From Adiantum capillus-veneris (taxonomy: Eukaryota > Streptophyta > Polypodiopsida > Polypodiales > Pteridaceae): a stretch of 64,000 bases of DNA. The notes under the pieces are model-generated. The model did no database searches, was not told the DNA's origin, and saw only the letters and a list, made by a program, of their open reading frames with translations. The DNA lies in the NCBI GenBank assembly GCA_014529385.2, contig CM043957.1, positions 67,787,503-67,851,502 on the forward strand. Direction: 5' to 3'. Every line of letters begins with the position of its first letter. The first letter of the stretch is position 1. The position numbers and the translations under genes are program-made. Positions 21,010 through 31,482 of this stretch are shown one piece after another.

Positions 21010-21370
21010 ATTGTAGACTTTTAGTCTTTCACTTTACTTAATTTTATTTTGTACCCAAGCATTGTATTAGAACCATAAGGATTGTATCAGTTTGGTCCCA
21101 TACGCCTTTGGAAGACGAGTAATATAGAATTTTATGTTGCCCTCTCTCTTTCCTCTCCCAATATGACTACTTACAGTGGTAGACATTGATGAAGCTCTTC
21201 CATGACTAATGCAATACTTTTTGCAATGACGCCCAATGCCGGGCATTTACGGGACTTGACGACGACGACAACAATGATTTTAATCTATTTTCTTACCTAG
21301 ACATCGTATTAGATCCACAAGGATTCTCTCACTTTATTGTCGTAGGTAATTTTTGCATTTAAAAGACATT

Positions 21371-21449
<79 letters not shown>

Positions 21450-21725
21450 CCCCTATCCCCCTTTCCTTTGGTCGATGGTCGATGGCATGGAAGCAGCAGA
21501 CATCGACAAAGTTCTTCGGCGATCAATGCAATACTTTCTCAAACAATGCTTGCTTTTAGGCATCCACGTGCACTGACGATGATCATGATGTATTTAAACT
21601 GATGATTTCAATCTTTCACTATACTTCATTTTAATACCCAGACACTAGATTAGATCCATAAGGATTGTATTAGTTTGATCTTATAGGTAATTGGTATAAG
21701 CTGCAGACTCTCATATTACATACCT
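21010..21725. repeat. Three degenerate repeat units with CT core
   Basis: A loose unit occurs three times (about 21010-21200, 21270-21450 and 21590-21725). Each begins with TTTTAATCTTTCACT-like sequence and continues with ACCCAGACATTGGATTAGATC-type and AAGGATTGTATCAGTTTGGT-type segments, then CT-rich DNA. The same string occurs in the right arm of the foldback at 9690-9830. The middle copy holds a pure CT run at about 21373-21443. Confidence 0.7.
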
Positions 21726-22699
21726 AGTACAAGTTTATAAAAAAAAAAGGGGAATCTTACGTTTTTGGTCTTGCCAGGCATTTTCTTGATGCATATTCTT
21801 TTACATAGTTTGACGTCTGACTAGTAATGTCTGAAAGAGCAGCTAAGGTCAAATCAATCTTGCATTGTTTTCTTTATTTGTTGGACCAATCTATTGTTTA
21901 TAGTATGGCCTTTACACGCTGTATCATGACTAGACACTATAATGCTCGTGATATCATAACTACCCACTAGTCAATGCCCTTTAAACAAATGTCTGATATT
22001 AAAAAAATTTACAATATTAAGCACTTTAGAGACAACAGTTTGCGATATCAAGGAGACTACTCCATTTATTCAAACAAAAACAATCTACAATACATTGATT
22101 CCATCTCACATTCCGATTAATCCGAGGCTCATCATTGTAAATGACTTTTGCTAATTACAGCTCTCTCCTACTTGTCTCTCTTTCCCCACGCACAGATTGG
22201 TATATATTTCAGATGCAGTACATCATCTAGAGTTCAATGATTTACAGAGAGCAAACAGGTAAGTTCTCTCCGCATTTTCATTTTGGGGTTTTGACAGATC
22301 TTCTACAAACACAAGTAATTATACACTGATAGCACTCTCTCAAATTCTATGATACCCATTGTCCTACACATAACTACTAATACCATTCCACAGAGAACAA
22401 CAACGTTACATCAATTCAACACATTTGGCTTACTTATCAGCTTGATTACAATTTATTTTTTGAAAGAAGGCATGGCTCTTTTAATTACCTTCATTCTCTA
22501 ACATTTTGCCAATACTTGTATTAAACAAAATTGCTATTGCGATCATTTCACATTGAGATATGCAGCTACTCACGTGAGTCGAGGTGCTTTCCAATACCAA
22601 TTGGTCAGTACTTTGTTACTCAACCTTACTCCAATGTGGTGTGAAACAAGTAGTACATTTTTTAATGTTTTTATGCCCTGTCTAGTCCAATGGTCACAT
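21726..22699. other. AT-rich, no assignable gene
   Basis: No frame longer than noise and no duplicated segment was seen. It separates the CT-linked repeats from the 1.1-kb LTR-like repeat. Confidence 0.5.
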
Positions 22700-23843
22700 A
22701 CACACGGATCCACCAATTTAGGCATTGTGTAAATGCTCATCTTGGTGTAGATTCGCCGATTTAGGCAACACCAATTATCTGTGCAGATCCGCCGATTTAG
22801 GCAGCACATTGATAAATTACAGATCTATTCACAGTGGTAAATGTAGATCCGCCGATATAGGCAGCATAAGTGCAGATTCGCCGATTTAGGCAGCATGTAG
22901 GGTGTAGATTCGCTGATTTAGGCAACACCGATCACAAAATCATGCTTCAGTGGACTGGCCACCACTGCAACTGGTATGATTTTGTTACCCGGGTACATAA
23001 TGAAAGTGATTTGGATTTGGACTTATATTGTGGAATTGGAATTGGATTGGGATTTGGTATCTAGTGATTATTATGGCAGTGTTTATGTGATGAGACTTGA
23101 CATTATGAGATTAATGATGAGTGTGACCAATGATATCCTGATTCATCAGGGTATGCCATATACTGCTTATTCTAGTGGTATGGGACACTAGAATAGGTAG
23201 TATGTGGATGACAACAGGCATAAGCTAATGTTGTTTAGTTTTCATAAATTTTTCTTTTATTATGTGATGTTTTTGACACAACATACTAATCACTGTTTTT
23301 GACAAGTATTGTTTGCAGATTTTTATCTTCGCAACTGAGGACAGTTGCTTTCCAACGGAGAGGTATGTTATAGAATTAATATTTTATTATCTATTGCAGC
23401 CGACAGGTGGCAAGAGCATCAATAGATAATGGATTATGCAGAAGGATGTTACATTTTATGTATATTTGATTATTCAAGTGCTCTTTGTGAGCTTTGGCCA
23501 ATTATGTCCGGCCGACCAGTTTGTACTCACTTTGACCATTCAAGAATCTATATATTAAATACGTGCAAGAGGGAAATGGCCACTCTTGCACGGGGGGAGA
23601 TTACACCCAGTGTCTGCGTTGCTCTTCTCATCTCTCCTCTCTTCTCTCGCCATGTCGGCGTAGCACTCCGCTCTAGGAGGTGCGCCTGCACGTGCTCTCT
23701 CAATCGCTCTCGCTCTCTGTCTCTCTCTATTCGTGTATCTTGCGATCATGCGACCACGTGATAGTGCTAGGTATGCCAATTAGTCTGTTTTATGCTGTTT
23801 GTTGTGTTATTTCGGGTATTTCATAGGGCAGCCACGCACCTGT
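22700..23843 (+). repeat. 1.1-kb LTR-like repeat, copy A
   Basis: This copy is related to the minus-strand copy at 47150-48225 over its full length. Shared landmarks are an array of CGCCGATTTAGGC boxes, ATTTTGTTACCCGGGTA, the GTGACCAATGATATCCTGAT segment, ATTCTAGTGGTATGGGACAC, TGCACGGGGGGAGATT and a CT-rich 3' part with AGCACTCCGCTCTAGGAGGT. The long AT-rich U3-like part, the G-rich stretch and the CT-rich leader-like end suggest an LTR. No primer site is visible next to it. It abuts the broken copia gag at 23846. Confidence 0.7.
22705..22930 (+). repeat. Array of CGCCGATTTAGGC boxes
   Basis: About six to seven copies of a GATCCGCCGATTTAGGCAGCA-like box (core CGCCGATTTAGGC) lie 20-70 bp apart. 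The core is far better conserved than the spacers, and the same holds in copy B at about 48000-48175. Such spacing suggests a protein-binding array in the U3 part. Confidence 0.75.
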
Positions 23844-23845
23844 CT

Positions 23846-24544
23846 ATAGCATTTTCGGCCATGTGATTTGCTACGAGATTTTTCTCTCTGATTTTTCTTG
23901 CCCTTTTCTTGTGATCGACCACGAACAACGAGAGCATTGCTAGTACCACGAGAAGCATCAAGATTCTTCTTGCTAACCTCTTCAATAAGCAAACTGCCCT
24001 CAACATTAGCACATGTTAAAACATCAGGAGGTGTTGAGTTACTTATGGCTATGCGAAAAGTATCCCAACTTTCTGGCAACGTAACTAGAAAGAACATTGC
24101 TTTGACCGAATCGTCGAAATTGACTCCTTGCGCAGAAAGCTGACTGAAAATGGTGTTGAACTCATTGAGATGGTTGCACATGGGAGTGCCCTCATCCATC
24201 TTCAAATCAACTGACTTTTTCAGTCAATAAACCTGTGAAGCTGCACTTTGCTTCTCATGCAGGTCACATAACTTCTTCCATAGCTCATAGCTAGTCTTTT
24301 CCATGTTCACATTGAAGTGCACATTCTTTGACAAAGTCAGGATGATGGTGGACCTGGCAAGCTCATCCAACTTTTGCCAATCATACTAATCTATATCCTC
24401 AGGCTTTATCCCCTTCATCTTTATCGGCCGGATCTGCTTCTTCTGTACTAAGACATTGTAAATTTGTTCCTTCCAAAATGGGAAGTTAGTGCAATCTAAC
24501 TTCTCAATGTTGAACAAAGAGTTCTCCGATGATGATGAAGCCAT
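23846..24544 (-). pseudogene. Ty1/copia gag fragment
   Basis: An ATG at 24544 on the minus strand opens MASSSSENSLFNIEKLDCTNFPFWKEQI..., the typical start of a Ty1/copia Gag. The capsid part follows with ELWKKLCDLHEK, LNEFNTIFSQLSAQGVNFDDS and LVTLPESWDTF, then a basic Ser/Lys/Arg linker leading to KCY, where the zinc knuckle should begin. It has two in-frame stops (TAG near 24388, TGA near 24227). It is cut at the first knuckle residues by the repeat ending at 23843. It would have formed the particle shell; it is dead. Confidence 0.85.
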
Positions 24545-25660
24545 CACTCGACAAAGAACAAAAGTGATAGATGCGATGCACTAAAGAAGATGATAGAAAA
24601 CCTGAAATTTTTTGGCAGAGTCTCCCTGCAAAACTGACTTCTGAACCCAAAACAAATGTGTACAATGACTAAAATGCTGATCAAAGTGGCTAAAATAGTA
24701 ATACAGAACCTCAAAGAATTGTCACTGTCAGTGTCTCCAACTCTAGAAGAGTGTCTCTGACCAACTAAACACTATCAAACGCATACGCATAAAGATGACA
24801 CCAATGCCAACAATGGCGGGTCAGCAGATGCACACCAATATTGCACTAACCGCATAAACATACATCCTATGTCAATGCCGAAACTATGGGGATTTCGGGG
24901 GACTCGCTTCAAAACCTGTATCACCAAAAGGATCTCCACATTTGAGAATCCCCCATCTCAATAAAAACTTACCACGACCCTCAACAATAGGCTTTGCATA
25001 TTTCCATCACAATACATAAACCACATAAGATCTTACATAAACCACAAAAACCCTTTTCTGTAAGAGTGTTAATTTTTGAAAGCTTTTCATTTGGAGCTTT
25101 CTCACATAGTTTAGGTCTTCCTAAGTTGCATGCTCAAACTAGAGTGTTCACTTAGATGTTTCTAAGTTTTATCTATCTTTGCAAGTTTGATACATGTACA
25201 ATCCCTTCACAACAACAACATTAGTGTATAAAAGAAAAGTACAACCCAACAAGAATTTCTATGTATGCCATTCTTGTAGAGAAACCTACAAGGCTGCAAC
25301 CAAAAAAGTACTATTTTTGTACATGTCAAAGTTAAATACTCAAAACAATTTTGCACATGCTACAAGTACTACCATCATTTCAAATAAAGATTTGTCAAAA
25401 GCATTAATCTTTAGGGTCCCAAATAGAACAAGGCAAAAAGCATGCCATTGAGGAGATTGTTTTACTGGGAAATGCCAAAATGGAGCCTCACAAAATGTAC
25501 AGATCACCCACCAAAATGTCGATCAAAACAAATTGTTCAAACTACTAAGCATTTCTATTTTCTCTACTTCTTTGAAGGCGTAAACCTCGGGGTTGATTCA
25601 AGATGAAAGTGAGATCTCTTTCATGTAGTGTTGGTTGATGTATAATCATAAGTTGCTTAC
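24545..25660. other. Copia leader and unassigned DNA
   Basis: The first 400 bp or so upstream of the copia start (minus strand) are probably its leader. I found no clear primer site or LTR. From about 25000 to 25660 the DNA is AT-rich; on the minus strand it lies downstream of the exon at 25661-26083 and should contain an intron and perhaps a last exon, which I cannot place. Confidence 0.4.
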
Positions 25661-26083
25661 CATCCAACCCAAGAATATGTGTGTAGACAAAGTATAAAAT
25701 GCTTACAAGCTATGTAAGATTTTGTTGCTTTCTCCCGTCCTTGAAAATCAGGGCATGTACAGTAGGGCTCCATAGCCACATGCACATCATATACATCTTG
25801 TGTTAATATTTTGAACACGGCATGACGATCAGGCACCAAAATTATCTCTTGTACACAACAAGCTTCCATACATGCTCCTATTTCCATGCGCTTACTTGCC
25901 TCCTTAGAAACATTGGACCTCCATTTTTTATTGTGCTTGCTAGAGGTTCCCACTATCTCCCCTTTCTTGACAACCTTTGGAGAAGGAGCTCTAATAAAAA
26001 AACCTGCCCCTAGAAAACTAGCATACTCCTCCTCTGATACACTTATTCCACTCTCTACTAGCCAAGTTGTTGGCCTTTTTGGT
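25661..26083 (-). pseudogene. SWIM zinc-finger transposase-like gene, 3' exon part
   Basis: This minus-strand frame continues, without shift or stop, the exon that begins at 34592, once the retrotransposon at 26084-34552 and one target duplication are removed. It encodes a SWIM-type zinc finger: CTC, then CKH after about 16 residues (YCTCPDFQGRE... YIACKHFI). SWIM fingers are typical of MULE-type and FAR1-like transposase proteins and bind DNA or protein. It is preceded by a basic linker and by WLVESGISVSEEEYASFLGA. The exon ends at a good splice donor (GATG|GTAAGC, 25661/25660), so more coding sequence should follow. The insertion disables it. Confidence 0.7.
26079..26083. other. Left target site duplication, decayed (TTGGT)
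   Basis: The right copy at 34553-34557 is CCGGT. The exon frame of the interrupted gene fits CCGGT as the original site, so the left copy carries two C-to-T changes, as expected after cytosine methylation in a CCG context. Confidence 0.6.
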
Positions 26084-26459
26084 TGTCATAATAATCAATA
26101 TCTAATTCTCCTAAATGATTTTCTCATGTTAAATTGATCATTTTAATATGGGGAAGTGCCAGGGGAGAAAAAGTTAGAATATTGGTTAAGCTAGCAGACC
26201 GGCCACAGTGGGGATCCAAAGGAGGGAAAATAGGGATCCAAAAAGGGGGGGCATCTGCAAAAGAGCAATGTGCACCAATGGGCTTAAAAGACCCTAAGGG
26301 TCAGCCCATTAAGACTTCCAAAATGCTAAGGTTCCAAAATTTAAAGGTTGTGTCCAAAGGTCAAAAGCCTAGGGAAATTGGATGCTTTGTGTGTGTTCCA
26401 AAAGTCTTCAACCATCCCTACATAGGAGGGGACGAGCCCTAGAAGTAGGAGATGAGAGA

Positions 26460-26501
<42 letters not shown>

Positions 26502-27689
26502 AGCTCCCTTTACACAAAGGGAATGAGGGACACATGTCAGCTCCCTAGCCCAGATGCCCACAAGGTGTACTCAATTCCTATTGGATGGCCTTGGAGGTGG
26601 ACCAATCAGAATTAAGCTAGAGTAAATCTAGTTTAATTAATTGAAAAACACTTAATAGAAAAGCCAATAAGAATTAAGCTCTCTAGAAGACTATTGGATA
26701 GTCTCCCAAGGGGTCCAATGAGCATTCAACAGCCCAATGGCTTGCCTGATTCCTATTGGCTAGGAGGGCAAAGGGGTCCAAGGAGAGTTTAGTTGAATTA
26801 AGTAATTACCTAAAGCTCTCGCAAAAGGGGAAAGGGGGACACATGTCAGAAGACTATCACTTATGCTGCTTAATTTTCATTGGCTAGGCCTGGGGAGGTC
26901 CAATGAGGTGTGAGGATGAGCAAATAGCAAGAGGGGCCGACCAAGAGAGAGAGGGGGATGATTTTTGCAAGGCATTATCACACACACACTCACACAATCT
27001 CATGTGTGAAGCAAAGAAGACTCTCTCTCCTTCTCAAGCTTTAATGGAAAGCTTGCCACCTACTCCAAGCTTGTAAGAAGGGAGGCCTACACCAACAACT
27101 CTTGGCTTTGTGATGTAAATCCAACTAAGAGCCAAGCTTCAATGCATGCTCATCTCCTCTACCATGCTAAAGCTAAGCTATGCTAATATGAGTGATTATG
27201 TGAGGAGATGTACATCTTTCTCGTAAGAATACTCCTTCTTCCTCTGAATCTACTCTCATACCCCGCTAGCTCTCACCATCTTCGAAGGTGTGTGAGGTCT
27301 TGGGTCGGAGACCGTGAGGGAATTGATGTTGTGTTTGATAAGTGTTTTTCTTAGTGCATGAACTTTCCATCTTCATTGCACTAGCTAGTATTGAAGGAAC
27401 ACAAAGATTTGTATTATAAAATGTCTTTCTTGATGGGAGAAACCATAATACAAATCCTTTTGGAGGGGGACCGGCTCCATGCAAATCCGGTCCTCAACTA
27501 TTGTCAATTGTTTCATTTCTCTTTCTTTTGAAGTATTGTTCATGCTATCTAACTAGGTGTTATACTTTTTGTCGATCTCTCCACCCAAGCACTCTTGTTA
27601 TTCTCATTAGGAAGCTATTCTAATGAAATGCTCACTATGTTCATGCTATTCTCTGCTACACACAAGTTTCTAGACCATTAAATGTTACA
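26084..27689 (+). repeat. 5' LTR of the nested Ty3 element
   Basis: It starts TGTCATAATAATC and ends AAATGTTACA. It is related to 32976-34552 throughout. It contains a CT/CA microsatellite at 26465-26502 and has no long open frame. Confidence 0.9.
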
Positions 27690-27690
27690 T

Positions 27691-27702
27691 TGGTATCAGA
27701 GC
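27691..27702 (+). other. Primer binding site, tRNA-iMet type
   Basis: TGGTATCAGAGC follows the LTR after one T, the standard initiator-tRNA site. Confidence 0.9.
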
Positions 27703-28087
27703 ACAAGGTTTCTCTTTTCTTGCTCAAGAAGGGAGGTCCTCAAGCTAGCTATAAATGGTACTATTAGTTGCATGTGAGTAAGTAGAATAGGGATTTTTCA
27801 GCCTTGCAGTGTGCCTGCCTTTGTGCAGTTAACGGAGCATCACCGTCGAGAGCTATAGTCTTAATAGTGGAGTCCTACGGGGCTTGCCTACGGCTTAACC
27901 ACTATTGAGCTATTAGAAGCTTGACAGGAGCCGGTGTTGTTTTGGTGTTAAACGACCCTTTCTTCTATTCCTTGCAATTATTGGTATTCGAGCCACGGGT
28001 ACAGTAGCTTGAGTGCTTTTTTCAAAGGGGTAAAGAGGAGTAGCAACTAGGGCTTGAAGTGCCAAAGTACACCTAAAAGTTGTTAGA
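27703..28087 (+). other. Leader of the nested Ty3 element
   Basis: This untranslated leader lies between the primer site and the gag start. At 27971-27995 it contains a second ATTGGTATTCGAGCCACGGG-like sequence that resembles a decayed primer site. No gene is seen. Confidence 0.6.
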
Positions 28088-28834
28088 ATGGCTGACAATA
28101 GTAAAGAAAGTGAAATTATTGTTGATAACTTTGATTTTGCTAATGAGCAAGCTACCAATGATGTCCCGATGCTTGTTAACTATCTTGTTTCTAGGCTTCA
28201 ACAAGCCATGGGCAATCCATCCCTCCAAAGTGAAGTGCAATGGCAGCTTGATGCTCATGGGATTCTCCAAGCTCCCCACCATGACGAGAGAGCACCTAGG
28301 AAGCCTCCTTGCGAGACTTCCAAAAGAGACCTCTCTTTGATTCGGGAAGAAGAAGAGGATCCATATGAAGGGCTCAAAAATTTGCTCCTTGATGACGCAT
28401 CTCCTTCTCAAAGGATAATTCAAGAGCCTCCACCGAAGGAACGAGAAAGAAGTGAGTCTCGTGCCACCTCGACGGAGATGGCTCCACGAAGATGGCGGGC
28501 TAAACGCTCTCAATCACCTCCAAAACGGAGAAGACCATCACATACTTCTCCACACCATACTTCAAAGAACGATGACAAAAAGCAAGAGAAGAAAAAGGCA
28601 AGAAAGAGGACACCCTCTTCTTCATCCTCTTCCTCTTATGAAAGTGATGCTGAAGACAAAGAAGATCAAGGAAAGAAAAAGGCAAGAAAGAGGTCACCCT
28701 CTTCTCCATCTTCCTCAAATTCTTTATCTTTTGAAGAAAGTGATGGTGCAACCTTTGAACCATCAAAAAGAGGAGGCCATAGGAAATCCTATGCCGCGTG
28801 GAAGAGGTCTTCCACGCTCAATAAATTCAAATAG
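28088..28834 (+). pseudogene. Gag N-terminal part with SR/KR-rich domain
   Basis: An ATG at 28088 starts MADNSKESEIIVDNF, followed by 248 codons without a stop. Residues 1-110 are acidic and unlike known capsids. About residues 115-225 are rich in Lys, Arg, Ser and Pro, with a module duplicated in tandem: KKKARKRTPSSSSSSS followed by an acidic YESD segment, and KKKARKRSPSSPSSS followed by FEES. This looks like an RS-type or nuclear-localising basic region. The frame ends at TAG 28832, but the next codons (SISFLTYDGTFGATDKVLAF) are the start of the capsid in the same frame, so one stop separates this domain from the rest of Gag. Confidence 0.75.
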
Positions 28835-29575
28835 GGAGGGAAGAGCATCTCTTTCCTTACCTATGATGGCACTTTTGGTGCTACTGACAAAGTCTTGGCC
28901 TTTATCTAACAATTTGATGCGGCGTTTGGAGATGAGGGCTTCAGGGAGTCCTCTAAGCTACCCATGTAGCTATGCACTTTCAGAAGTCCACCAGGCAATG
29001 GTGGTCTAGCCTATGGGCCAACGGTGAAGCTCCACGAACATGGAAAGCTTTAAGAGCTTCCATTATGAAGCAGTTTTTGGCCACCGATTTCCAAAGACAA
29101 AGTACTCACCGAATGGTGAAGCTTGAAGCTCTCTCCCTACGAATCCATTCACAAATATGTAGACAAGTTTTGGGATTTACAACTCAAAGCCACTGTCTTC
29201 AAGGAGTTGGATTTTGGAGAGCAAAAGCAACAATTTTGTGCGGGCTTAACTGAAGAAATGGCGGAGTATGTCAACTCCCAAAGGCCATGCACCATATCGG
29301 CGGTTATACACCATACTATGGTGGCCTCTCGAATCAATTTCCAAACGGGGGCTAAAAGAAATTCTAAGCCCACGAAAAACAAGGGTTCCAATGAGCCTAA
29401 GGGGAAGGACAATGTCTAAAAGTCTCCTAAGGGCAACTCCAACAAAGCTAAAGAGAAGGGAGTTTATAAAGGCAAAAATAAACTCTCTCCTGAAGAGCTT
29501 GAGCGTTATCACAAGGATAATCGATGTTTCAAGTGCGGCGCAAGGGCATGTGTACCACGCTTGTCTCCAAAAGAA
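28835..29575 (+). pseudogene. Gag capsid and zinc knuckle
   Basis: The capsid reads through several frames: TYDGTFGATDKVLAF, then HFQKSTRQWWSSLWANGEAPRTW, then LSPYESIHKYVDKFWDLQLKA and FCAGLTEEMAEYV. Two further stops (near 28907 and 28964) and frameshifts (near 28972 and 29120) break it. A Lys/Asn-rich linker leads to the knuckle at about 29525-29566, where CFKCG and QGHVYHAC are in different frames, so an indel sits inside the zinc knuckle. The order matches a normal Ty3 Gag. Confidence 0.85.
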
Positions 29576-30157
29576 CACCCGCCATGAACCTCCTAGAGCT
29601 ACCTTGGTCGAAATCCAGGAGGAGGAAATTCACCACAAAGGATCTCCTCTATGCCATGCTTGGGGAAAGGTAAGAGAACATGATGCTTTTATTCTCTTTG
29701 ACCCTGGTTCTACTCACAATTTTATATCTATAGAGTTGGCCACCAAGCTACCTATGAGATGGGAGATGTCCTACCCGCAAACGGTGCTTTCAAGGGGCAA
29801 GGAGCTTCAGTCACTCCCTTAATCGAGAAATTGAGGCTCCATGTCCAAAGCTATGTGGACAAAGAGGACTTCTTTATCTCTCCTCTCAAGCATGAGGATG
29901 TAATCCTAGGGGCACCATGGTTTGATCGCATGCCTGCCAATGTTAGATTCCCTGAAAGGAGAATCTCATTTAAGTTCAGGAAAAAAGATATGTATATAGA
30001 TGCTAAGGAAATGGGTAACACTATACCCATTGTACATACACAAGCTTTCAACAAGTCAATAAGGAGCTCTATTTCCGTGTACATGATTTTTGTTAAAGAT
30101 TCTCAAAATGAACCTAATGTTTTAGCAAAGAAAATATACATAATCAAAAGGAATTAG
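29576..30157 (+). pseudogene. Aspartic protease of the nested Ty3 element
   Basis: The active-site segment is FILFDPGSTHNFIS at about 29687-29730, with DPG where DSG or DTG is usual. The distal part, in another frame, carries DFFISPLKHEDVILGAPWFDRM, the usual C-terminal strand and turn. The frameshift lies near 29790. The altered catalytic loop and the frameshift suggest no activity. Confidence 0.8.
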
Positions 30158-30173
30158 AGTTATCCAATTTTCT

Positions 30174-30870
30174 AAAGGGGTTTCAAGATGTCTTTATTGA
30201 TGACATCCCTTGTGAGCTACCTCCTAAATGAGGTAATGATGACCATGCAATTGAACTTCTTTCAGAAAGTTCACAGCCTAACAAACCTCCTTATAGATTT
30301 TCTCAAGCTCAACAAGAGGAGATAATGCGGCAAGTGCATGAGTTAGTCGAGAAGGGCATGGTTAGGCCTAGCTCATCTCCATTTTGTTCTCCTGTGCTAC
30401 TAGTGCAAAAGAAAGATGGCACATATTGTATGTGTGTCGACTATAGAGCACTAAATAGGATCACTATCAAGAATAGGTTTCATGTTCCATGGGTAGAAGA
30501 CCTATTTGATAAGCTACAAGGGTCCACCCACTTCAGTAGGATTGACCTAAAAAGTGGCTATCATCAAATTAGGATAGTTGATCAAGACATTGTAAAGACC
30601 GCATTTTGCACCACGTTTGGTCTTTACAAATACATTGTCATGCCTTTTGGCTTGACCAATGCACCAGCCACATTCAACCGCTTGATGGAGAAGCTATTCA
30701 GGCCTCACCGAACCTTTACTGGAGTGTTCTTTGATGATATCATCATCTACTCTAATTCATTAGACGAACACAAGCAATACCTCCAAGTAATATTTCAAGT
30801 TTTAAGGGAAATTAACTTTATGTTAATCGAAAGAAAAGTGAAATTTTCTTACAAGAAATTCAATATTTAG
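30174..30870 (+). pseudogene. Reverse transcriptase of the nested Ty3 element
   Basis: All RT palm motifs are visible in one frame: KPPYRFSQAQQEEIMRQV, VLLVQKKDGTYCMCVDYRALN, FSRIDLKSGYHQIRI, MPFGLTNAPATFNRLM and the catalytic FFDD at 30727-30738 (FDDIIIYSN), where Phe replaces the first Tyr. RT copies the element RNA into cDNA. A TGA lies upstream at 30230. The frame is lost after KFSYKKFNI at 30868, and the next segment (GHIIS.DGIQMDPLKL) begins in a different frame. This is the only complete RT palm in the window. Confidence 0.88.
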
Positions 30871-31475
30871 GTCACATTATCTCTTAAGATGGCATCCAAA
30901 TGGATCCATTAAAGTTAGGGGTAATAAAAGGATGGCCTAAACGAAGGAATCTTCATGAGTTAAGAAGCTTTACAGGTATGTGTGCATACTATAGACGCTT
31001 CATAGAAAAGTTCTCACTAATAGCAGGACCATTACATGACCTAACAAAGAAAAACGTTAGGTACACATGGTCTACCAAAGAGAACAATGCTTTCGAAAAG
31101 CTTATCCCTCAACTTGTGCTTACACTACCGTATCTCTCAAAGCCATTTGAGGTCCAATGTGATGCTTGTGGTGATTGCCTTGGAGCTGTTTTTCTTTAAG
31201 AAGGGCACACCATAGGCTATGAGAGTCAAAGGCTCGACCCTGTTGAGCAAGCCCTAGGCATATATGAAAAGGAACTCCTCGCAGTTCTACATGCCTTAGA
31301 CTCATGGAAACACTATTTATTGGGGACTCCTTTCATTCTGCAAACGGATCACCAAAGTCTTAAGTACTTCATGATGCACACCAATGAGTTAGGAAAATTT
31401 CCTTTCACAATTTCATTTTCATATTGCTCACATTGCTGGCAAGCATAATCAAGTAGCCAATGCACTCTCAAGATG
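30871..31475 (+). pseudogene. RNase H of the nested Ty3 element
   Basis: The connection domain (LRSFTGMCAYYRRFIEKFSLIAGPLHDL) leads to RNase H with EVQCDACGDCLGAVF, a TAA at 31198, then YEKELLAVLHALDSWKHYLL, LQTDHQSLKYFM and NQVANALSRWP. A frameshift near 31400 interrupts the segment before the final motif. The domain order is normal. Confidence 0.85.
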
Positions 31476-31482
31476 GCCGAGA

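Noticed and set aside
22700-23843. A host promoter or gene in the 1.1-kb repeat
   Set aside because: The second inverted copy shows that it is a dispersed repeat, and its short frames are not shared between copies.
28452-29009. Basic open frame overlapping the SR-like gag
   Set aside because: It is a shadow frame of the Lys/Ser-rich gag codons. The gag frame starts in the right place and has the better match.
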